Source of the DNA: Prevotellaceae bacterium
GTDB taxonomy: Bacteria > Bacteroidota > Bacteroidia > Bacteroidales > Bacteroidaceae
Assembly: GCA_031262265.1 (NCBI GenBank)
Contig: JAISIB010000160.1
Span: 1 to 8,521 of the forward strand
Direction: 5' to 3'
DNA: 8,521 nucleotides
Part shown: piece after piece, positions 1 to 5,884 of the stretch
Layout of the letters: every line of letters begins with the position of its first letter
Numbering within the stretch: position 1 is the first letter of the stretch
Program-made: the position numbers and the translations under genes
Notes under the pieces: generated by a model
Seen by the model: the letters and a program-made list of their open reading frames with translations, nothing else
What the model was told of the DNA's origin: nothing
The model's database searches: none

Positions 1-2937
1 ATTGAATGGTCCTATGCTCGTTTCCGCTTGCACGGATGTCGCTTCTTCTTTGTCGGTAGTCACGACCTCATTGATCTTGTATAGTTGCGTAGGGAAAGCA
101 AACGTAAACGTGCTACCGACGCCCGGCTCGCTTTTGGTGAGGGTCAATGTGCCGCCATGTAGCTGAGCCAGCTCTCTGCTAATGTGTAATCCGATGCCCG
201 TTCCGACGGGAGTTAACTGGTCGGGAGGCGTTTGTACCTGGTAAAAACGTTGGAAGATAAGTTCTGCCTGATTACTCTCAATGCCGATACCCGTGTCCGT
301 CACGTCAATAACGATCCAATACGAGTCGTTTTCCCGACGTTCTAACGATATAGTGATAGCTATCTGGCCGTTGTCCGGTGTGAACTTAATAGCATTGTTG
401 ATCAGGTTGGATATAATTTTGAAGACCTTGTCCGTGTCGAAACCAATCAGTAGTGAGGAGAAATGGCAAGAGAATAGAAGTTTAAGATGACGTTTCTCGG
501 CTACGTTCTTAAAAGAATACACGATATTGCGCACGAAGCTGACGATATCCCCCGAAGAGAGTAGCAGTAGTGCGTTCCCCGTATTTATTTTGCGGAAATC
601 AAGTAGCTGATTGACAAGCATGAGCAATCTTTCTGCGTTGTTATGGATGACGTTCAGCAGATTTTTATGTATCGGATTATTCTCTTCTTTGATCAGCTGG
701 TCTAACGGAGCCATAATCAGCGTAAGCGGCGTACGAAGTTCATGGCTGATATTGGTAAAAAACTGCAATCTCGTTTCATCCATCTCATGTGTGTGCATCG
801 TTTGGAGTTCTACGTACTTATGCGCCAGTTTTCTTTGTTGGATGGATGTCAGAGAATGAATGATTACATAGGCTACGAGCATCAAAATCAGGATATATAT
901 GACTATCGCCCAATTGGTGTACCAGAATGGAGGATGTATTGTGATTCCCAAAGAAGCGACGGATTGGTTGTGAGTAGCGTTTGCGTCGTAGGCCTTCACA
1001 AAGAACGTATATTTACCTGCCGGCAGGTTCGTGTATGTAATATAACGTCCGTTACGGCTTTGGATAGTCTCCCAGTCCTTATCGAAACCTTGCAAGTAGA
1101 ATTGGAAAGTGGTCGTTTCCGGCAGTATATATGTAAATGCGGCCATGCCGATCGTAATGCTACGTTCGTTATACGTCAAATCAACGTGTTCCTCATAAGA
1201 AACATCTAAACGCTCGGATTCAAATTCCCCACTCTGGTCTTTATGCCGGTTATGTATGAGCAAGGTCGTGATGATAGGCGTAGAGGGAATGTCATTGTAT
1301 AAGAGCCTCAACGGATTAAAGACGGTAAGCCCGTTTATTCCGCCCATTAGAATTTCTCCTTTGCTGGTATAACTCACGCAATTTCGATTAAAAACCCGAT
1401 CTTGCACGCCTTCGTTCTCATAATGGGTACTTACGTCGAAAGAATACCGGTCGGTATCGTCATGATATGTAGGCACAATCTTTAATAATCCGTTTTTGCT
1501 CCCGATCCAAATCGTATGCGAAAGATCTTCGATGATAGACATGATACTATTGCTGGGTAGCCCGTTTCTTATCGTCAGATTGTATTCCTTGTTGTGTACG
1601 CTGTCGTGTATGACGATGCCGCTATTGGTGCCTATCCAAACCAGATTGCGGCTATCCGTGAGTATCGTGTTAATACTTTTGTTGCCGGATAAAGATACGG
1701 TGCGACCGGACGGATTGAACGGACTGATATGCCTCGTCCACCTGTTGATCGTGCTTATTCCAGCCGATGTGCCTATAAATAATTCGTTGGCATGTATTCC
1801 GCGCGAAATAGCATACACGGTCTCTTGCATTACGAACGACGTTAGGTTATCCGTCTCTATGGTTTGCCATTCGTTGTTCTTCAAGTCCATACAGTAAAGT
1901 CCGTTGTCCAGCGTCCCGACCCATAAGTGGTTATCCTCGTCTACGTACATACTGTAAATACTATTGCTCAATGTTTGATCGGCCGGCTTATATTGTTTGA
2001 ATTGCTTGCCGTCGAAACGATTTAGTCCACCCAGATATGTTCCTATCCACAAATGGCCGTTGGCGTCTCTTTGCAGGCAGATAATAATATCGCTACTCAA
2101 ACTATTCGGGTCTTTGTCGTCGTGTTTATATTGCCGGAACTGATTGTTTTTTCGATTATAATGGATCAATCCGCTGCCGTTTGTCCCGATCCAGAGGTTT
2201 CCCTCCGCATCTTCTATCACGCAGTTATAATCATTGATAGAGGTGTCGTATGTGTTATGCAGGGGGTATTTGAGCGTATTGAACTTAAAAATACTTTCAT
2301 GGTAGTAGTTGATGCCGTTTTTATACGTGCCGCACCAAATAATATCGGACGTGTCGCGATAGATACTGATGATGCTGTTTTGACTGAGGCTTTGCGGATC
2401 GTAAGGGTCGTTTTTCAGATAGCGTATCGTGTTTTGGCGTTTATCCAATACGTTGATTCCTCCGTGATCGGTGGCTATCCAGATATTTCCGTCCGTATTT
2501 TCGATGATACCACGCACTAAATTGGAACTGAGAAGCGGGGTAGAGGTCGTCGTATAATGCGTCCAACGTTTGTTCGTCGGTGAATAGCGAAACAATCCGC
2601 TATATGTTTGCGGGTTCATATAGACCCAGCATTCGCCGGTTGAATCTACGAATAAGTTCAGTGAATGATTGAATTGTATGCGCACAGGCACAGTTTGTGA
2701 ACTTGTTGAATCTACGAATAAATTCAGTGAATGAATGTTGTCGGCGGTAGTCATAAAATTATTTATCGTGCCTACCAACTGGTTCTTTCGTATATTAATA
2801 ATATCTATAAGACCCGAAGAATGGATGGCATACAGGAGATCTTCCCGCACGAAAGTGGCGCAAATTTCACCTTCGTCTAAGCTAATGGGGTATCGGGTCG
2901 TGTTTTTGTGGGGGTAGTTATAAAAATATAATACCAT
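1..2937 (-). CDS. Main body of HTCS sensor histidine kinase (propeller repeats, Y_Y_Y, TM, kinase), partial at left edge
   Basis: 979 codons open to the window edge, numbered here from the full gene start at 3381. ATG at 2935-2937 (residue 149) touches the upstream stop, so restart of translation is conceivable. Reg_prop repeats follow, with WxGT-type cores at W301, W349, W397, W445, W487, W582 and W625. A Y_Y_Y domain spans about 738-805 (FYLQGFDKDWE, then LPAGKYTFFVKAYD). One membrane helix lies at about 824-844 (850-912). The kinase core is complete: H box NISHELRTPLT with phospho-acceptor H880 (742-744), N box NLINNAIKF (992-1000), DTGIGI (1029-1034) and GTGIGL (1060-1065). The reading leaves the window about 47 residues after GTGIGL, before any receiver or AraC-type domain. 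Without the upstream signal peptide, a protein starting at residue 149 would probably keep its sensor in the cytoplasm, so this half alone is unlikely to sense periplasmic sugars. Confidence 0.85.
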   Translation of the reverse strand, partial: MVLYFYNYPHKNTTRYPISLDEGEICATFVREDLLYAIHSSGLIDIINIRKNQLVGTINNFMTTADNIHSLNLFVDSTSSQTVPVRIQFNHSLNLFVDSTGECWVYMNPQTYSGLFRYSPTNKRWTHYTTTSTPLLSSNLVRGIIENTDGNIWIATDHGGINVLDKRQNTIRYLKNDPYDPQSLSQNSIISIYRDTSDIIWCGTYKNGINYYHESIFKFNTLKYPLHNTYDTSINDYNCVIEDAEGNLWIGTNGSGLIHYNRKNNQFRQYKHDDKDPNSLSSDIIICLQRDANGHLWIGTYLGGLNRFDGKQFKQYKPADQTLSNSIYSMYVDEDNHLWVGTLDNGLYCMDLKNNEWQTIETDNLTSFVMQETVYAISRGIHANELFIGTSAGISTINRWTRHISPFNPSGRTVSLSGNKSINTILTDSRNLVWIGTNSGIVIHDSVHNKEYNLTIRNGLPSNSIMSIIEDLSHTIWIGSKNGLLKIVPTYHDDTDRYSFDVSTHYENEGVQDRVFNRNCVSYTSKGEILMGGINGLTVFNPLRLLYNDIPSTPIITTLLIHNRHKDQSGEFESERLDVSYEEHVDLTYNERSITIGMAAFTYILPETTTFQFYLQGFDKDWETIQSRNGRYITYTNLPAGKYTFFVKAYDANATHNQSVASLGITIHPPFWYTNWAIVIYILILMLVAYVIIHSLTSIQQRKLAHKYVELQTMHTHEMDETRLQFFTNISHELRTPLTLIMAPLDQLIKEENNPIHKNLLNVIHNNAERLLMLVNQLLDFRKINTGNALLLLSSGDIVSFVRNIVYSFKNVAEKRHLKLLFSCHFSSLLIGFDTDKVFKIISNLINNAIKFTPDNGQIAITISLERRENDSYWIVIDVTDTGIGIESNQAELIFQRFYQVQTPPDQLTPVGTGIGLHISRELAQLHGGTLTLTKSEPGVGSTFTFAFPTQLYKINEVVTTDKEEATSVQAETSIGPFN
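2640..2734. repeat. Pair of 29-bp direct repeats 66 bp apart inside the sensor coding sequence
   Basis: Positions 2640-2668 and 2706-2734 are identical except for one base (G at 2656, A at 2722). The 66-bp offset keeps the frame, so the protein contains HSLNLFVDST twice, at residues 217-226 and 239-248 of the regulator. The 37-bp spacer is not itself repeated. It looks like an insertion or partial duplication within one propeller blade of the sensor. Confidence 0.85.
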
Positions 2938-3381
2938 TTAGGGCGCATAGAGTAAATGCCCGCCCGGAAAAGAAAATACGCGGGTAGGTTGTGGAATTTT
3001 CAAAGCATCTCCGTACGCTTTCATAGTCGCAAATTGTTTGCTTACGGGATCAAAGATGCTGATGGCTCCATTCTGGTAAGTAATCCAGATACGGCCATCG
3101 GCTGTTTCGAAGAGCTTATCAATGTATTCGCTGGAAAAAGGAGATTGATCAATGTTGTGCCGCCACGAATTGAACTCGAAACCGTCGTAACGAGTCAGGA
3201 TGTTTTCGGTACCGAACCACATAAACCCTTTTTGGTCGCGGAATATGCAGCTCACTTCGTTGGAAGGCAGGCCATCAATCGTGTTCAAGCGACAAAATTT
3301 GATGTTTGTCTCATTCGCTTGAACGGATATGAGAGTCCAGAAAAAAGTGATGGTAAATAGAGTAGAGAACTTGATGTTCAT
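2938..3381 (-). CDS. N-terminal fragment of HTCS sensor (signal peptide and first propeller repeats)
   Basis: 147 residues ending at the in-frame TAA. Residues 1-22 are a signal peptide (MNIKFSTLFT..., cleavage expected after VQA). The rest begins the periplasmic two-component-regulator propeller: GLPSNEVSCIFRDQKGFMWF (residues 37-56) followed by GT is a classic Reg_prop repeat, and DGRIWITYQNGAISIFD (95-111) is a second one. Taken alone it would be an exported stub of two blades that cannot signal. It is almost certainly the beginning of the regulator that continues in the same frame after the stop, not an independent gene. Confidence 0.7.
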   Translation of the reverse strand: MNIKFSTLFTITFFWTLISVQANETNIKFCRLNTIDGLPSNEVSCIFRDQKGFMWFGTENILTRYDGFEFNSWRHNIDQSPFSSEYIDKLFETADGRIWITYQNGAISIFDPVSKQFATMKAYGDALKIPQPTRVFSFPGGHLLYAP

Positions 3382-3402
3382 GAGCTAATGTTTTCCCAAG
3401 AA

Positions 3403-3427
3403 GAGGCGCGGCCATGAGCCGCACCTC
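3403..3427 (-). other. Strong GC-rich hairpin in the leader of the HTCS gene
   Basis: On the minus strand GAGGTGCGGC and GCCGCGCCTC form a 10-bp stem with one G-T wobble around a five-base loop TCATG. It ends 21 bases before the regulator start codon and is followed by TTCTTGGG, a poor T tract. It could be a second terminator for the upstream operon, or a structure in the 5' leader of the regulator mRNA. I found no TAnnTTTG promoter element in the 90-bp gap, so whether the regulator has its own promoter here is unresolved. Confidence 0.45.
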
Positions 3428-3445
3428 AACCGGGAATGTGTTAAA

Positions 3446-3469
3446 GAGCGAAACGAACCGTTTGCGCTC
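3446..3469 (-). terminator. Probable terminator hairpin after the GH31 gene
   Basis: Starting two bases after the GH31 stop codon, the minus strand has GAGCG-C-AAACG, loop GTT, CGTTT-CGCTC: a 10-bp perfect stem with one bulged C, followed directly by a short T run (TTTAA). Position right behind a stop and the trailing T's fit an intrinsic terminator, though the T tract is short. It would separate the GH9-GH31 transcript from the regulator gene. Confidence 0.5.
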
Positions 3470-3471
3470 GG

Positions 3472-5862
3472 TTAATCAATTGTCAGTTTTGTTTTTCCTG
3501 CCAGCGTCGGCGCAGTAATTTTACCGCCCTTTACCGACACGTTGTGTAGCACGCCTTCCGAAGGTAAGCAAACTTGTCCGGTTGCTTCCTTCACGTCCAC
3601 GCTATACACTTTCAAAGCCAGCTTACTCCAATCCATCTCTTTGGTTGATTGCGCCAACTTGATGTGCGGCAATATGGAACCATCGCGGACGAGTATCACG
3701 GCTTGTATTTCTCCTACGGGGATTTCTTGGTAGTTTCCGCTACCGGTATACACTTTCCCGCTTTGGTAATCTATCCATTTACCTGCCGGCAGATATACTT
3801 GTCGCGATTGTCCCGGTGTAAACATCGGGGCTACCAAGATGCGGCTACCGAACATGTATTGGTTTTCTACTTGCCACGAACCGAAATCATTTGGGAATTC
3901 TACGAACATGGCGCGTACCATCGGCAATCCCTTTTCGGTACATTCTTTGGCCTCAGCATAAACGTAAGGCATCAGTTTGTACTTCAATTCGGCACTCTCG
4001 CGGAAGTATTTCACCATATTCTGATCTTTATACAACCACGGCTCCGTCGGAGGAGCACCGTGCGCACGACTATGAGATGATAAGAAACCGAAAGGCAACC
4101 AGCGGCGATATAAATCTACCGGCGTGGAAACTACGAATCCTCCTATATCGTGGCTCCAGAATGGGAAACCGCTGAGACCAAACGACAGACCTGCGCGCAA
4201 TGTCCCTTCCATACCATAATCGGTATTGGCGGCGTCACCACCCCAATGGAGCGGGTAGCGTTGAGAACCTGCCCATGCACTACGTGCCCATTCGATAAAG
4301 TCGCCGCTGACTTGGTGCGTAACGTCTACTACCGCTTTATTATAACGGAGCGGGTAGAGGTTGTGCTCATAATACCCTGTCTTGCCCGATGCATATAGTC
4401 CGTTGAACGGAGCGGCTTCGCCGAAGTCGGCTTTTATGGCGCCAACGCCCATTTTAATGAGACCGCCGATTTTTTCTTGGTACCATTTGACGGCTTCCGG
4501 ATTGGAAAAGTCAAGTACGGCGTCTTCATAAGGCATTCCCTCGTTTCCGTTCTTCACGTGTAACCCTTTTTCTATGATTTCCTTGAAGTAACGGTTTTTC
4601 GGCGTGAAGTATGTGATTTGCCACAAGCTAATATGGAAGCCTTGGTCTTTCAGATCGTTGATCATCTTTTGAGGGTCCGAGAAGCGCGACGGAGCAAACT
4701 CATAGTCACACTGCCAGTCAGTTTCAAACCAACCTGTATCAAAATGAATAACGTCGGCGGGGATTTTATGTTTGCGGAGATTGGCTGCCACATCATACCC
4801 TTCTTGTTGCGTCAGATACGTGATACGGCTCATCCAAGTTCCGAATGACCAAAGCGGCGGCATCGGAGATTTTCCGGTGATATTGGTATATTCGTCCAGA
4901 ATATCTTTCGGTTCGCCCAAGAATACAAACAAATCTAAGTTCTCATCGCCCATATATAAACGGGTGACGTTGATATTCGTCGCACCGAAGTCACAGGTGA
5001 CGGGAGCGGACGTGTGCATGAACATACCGTAGCCCATGTTACTCATAAAGAAAGGAATGGGTTTGTACATCATGTCCGTTTCGGGACCTTGCGGGTCTGT
5101 TACGAATAGATTGACCTTTTGTCCTACTTTATCCAATTTCGTAGCCGATTCACCGCAACCGAATATTTTTTCACCCGGCGTTATCGTGAATACGGGATTG
5201 ATGGAACGACTGTTGTCTGACCCTCTCTTTACGAAGTTAAACGGCAGAATCTTCACTTGCGTGGAGTCCATGTCTCTCCGGCGTTCGGTCTTTGTCAGAA
5301 TTTTGCCTTTGGCGTCGCGGAAGATCATGCGCCACGGATTTTTCTCAACGGTAATGCTTCCGTTCGGGCTGGTGTACACCACCGCTGCGTCATCGTTTTG
5401 TGTCAACTTCCACGATGGGTCACCGGTATTCGGTTCTTTTACCAACATCGGGGAATCGTAGCTTTCCGGCTCAATCGGGCTGGTTAAAATCCGAATACGA
5501 ATCGTACGCGGGCTAACGAAATCCAATTTGAACTTCAAGTCCGGATTGTTCACGTAAGCACGGCCGGGAAAATCACGCATGCGCAAAGTAGCCGTGTTCC
5601 AGATGTTGCTGTTAAAAGCTTGGCGGGTAACCAATGTCGAACGTTGCCAATTGATAGTTCCTTCGGCCGTTGCCGGATCGAATGCGCTCAGTTGATTGGC
5701 AAAGAAGAAAATGTTCGTCATATCGAAGAAGTCCGTACTCATATCTTTGGGTACGTTCATCAGATACGGCGCTCCGCCGTTAATTTGCAATTGTGCTTTT
5801 CCTTCTATTGCGAAAGCAAAGAGGCAAGCGATGCTGAAAGTTGTTAGTAAGAATTTCTTCAT
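3472..5862 (-). CDS. Secreted glycoside hydrolase family 31 (GH31), YicI-like alpha-xylosidase or related alpha-glycosidase
   Basis: 796 residues. Residues 1-23 are a signal peptide (MKKFLLTTF start, GKA before Q24) without a lipobox, indicating the periplasm. Residues about 30-330 are the GH31 N-terminal beta-sandwich, about 334-680 the (beta/alpha)8 barrel, and about 680-796 the C-terminal beta domains. The nucleophile motif KADFGE places D479 as nucleophile (codon 4426-4428). HWGGD places D543 as acid/base (codon 4234-4236), followed by the family-typical GLSGFPFWSHDIGGF. PLWSFGTWMSR (337-347) and IHFDTGWF (372-379) align with the same strands of E. coli YicI, a retaining alpha-xylosidase. 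The likely role is removal of alpha-xylosyl or related side chains from oligosaccharides made by the neighbouring GH9 enzyme. At the positions of YicI Cys307/Phe308 it has Thr376/Gly377, so xylose specificity is not assured. A longer frame begins at 5946 but overlaps GH9 and puts 28 residues before the signal peptide, so ATG 5862 is preferred. Its leader is AT-rich with no Shine-Dalgarno. Confidence 0.92.
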   Translation of the reverse strand: MKKFLLTTFSIACLFAFAIEGKAQLQINGGAPYLMNVPKDMSTDFFDMTNIFFFANQLSAFDPATAEGTINWQRSTLVTRQAFNSNIWNTATLRMRDFPGRAYVNNPDLKFKLDFVSPRTIRIRILTSPIEPESYDSPMLVKEPNTGDPSWKLTQNDDAAVVYTSPNGSITVEKNPWRMIFRDAKGKILTKTERRRDMDSTQVKILPFNFVKRGSDNSRSINPVFTITPGEKIFGCGESATKLDKVGQKVNLFVTDPQGPETDMMYKPIPFFMSNMGYGMFMHTSAPVTCDFGATNINVTRLYMGDENLDLFVFLGEPKDILDEYTNITGKSPMPPLWSFGTWMSRITYLTQQEGYDVAANLRKHKIPADVIHFDTGWFETDWQCDYEFAPSRFSDPQKMINDLKDQGFHISLWQITYFTPKNRYFKEIIEKGLHVKNGNEGMPYEDAVLDFSNPEAVKWYQEKIGGLIKMGVGAIKADFGEAAPFNGLYASGKTGYYEHNLYPLRYNKAVVDVTHQVSGDFIEWARSAWAGSQRYPLHWGGDAANTDYGMEGTLRAGLSFGLSGFPFWSHDIGGFVVSTPVDLYRRWLPFGFLSSHSRAHGAPPTEPWLYKDQNMVKYFRESAELKYKLMPYVYAEAKECTEKGLPMVRAMFVEFPNDFGSWQVENQYMFGSRILVAPMFTPGQSRQVYLPAGKWIDYQSGKVYTGSGNYQEIPVGEIQAVILVRDGSILPHIKLAQSTKEMDWSKLALKVYSVDVKEATGQVCLPSEGVLHNVSVKGGKITAPTLAGKTKLTID

Positions 5863-5884
5863 GATAATTATGATTAAAACAGTT

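Larger units (their letters stand above)
1..3381 (-). pseudogene. HTCS-type sensor kinase gene interrupted by one in-frame stop codon; cut by the left window edge
   Basis: Reading triplets from 3381 down to 1 gives 1127 codons in one frame with exactly one stop, TAA at 2938-2940 (codon 148). The two halves together make the sensor part of a hybrid two-component system: signal peptide 1-22, propeller repeats, Y_Y_Y domain, membrane helix, histidine kinase. Members of this family continue with a receiver and an AraC-type DNA-binding domain, which would lie left of the window. HTCS proteins bind oligosaccharides in the periplasm and activate the adjacent PUL genes. The gene is next to and co-oriented with the GH31 and GH9 genes, so it probably regulates them. 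There is no frameshift and no second lesion. A single substitution in a CAA, GAA or AAA codon would create this TAA, so the lesion is either very recent or a sequencing error. The two open parts are given separately below. Confidence 0.75.

Noticed and set aside
742..1209. Plus-strand open frame of 155 codons
   Set aside because: It is antisense to the Y_Y_Y domain, membrane helix and kinase H box of the regulator, and its product shows no domain or signal.
2053..2520. Plus-strand open frame of 155 codons
   Set aside because: It lies antisense to the propeller-repeat coding frame of the regulator, which has clear homology-type motifs throughout. The plus-strand translation has no recognisable domain.
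1..2937. Idea that the regulator is broken by a frameshift
   Set aside because: Triplet reading shows the frame is the same on both sides of the TAA and open to the window edge, so the lesion is a single nonsense codon.
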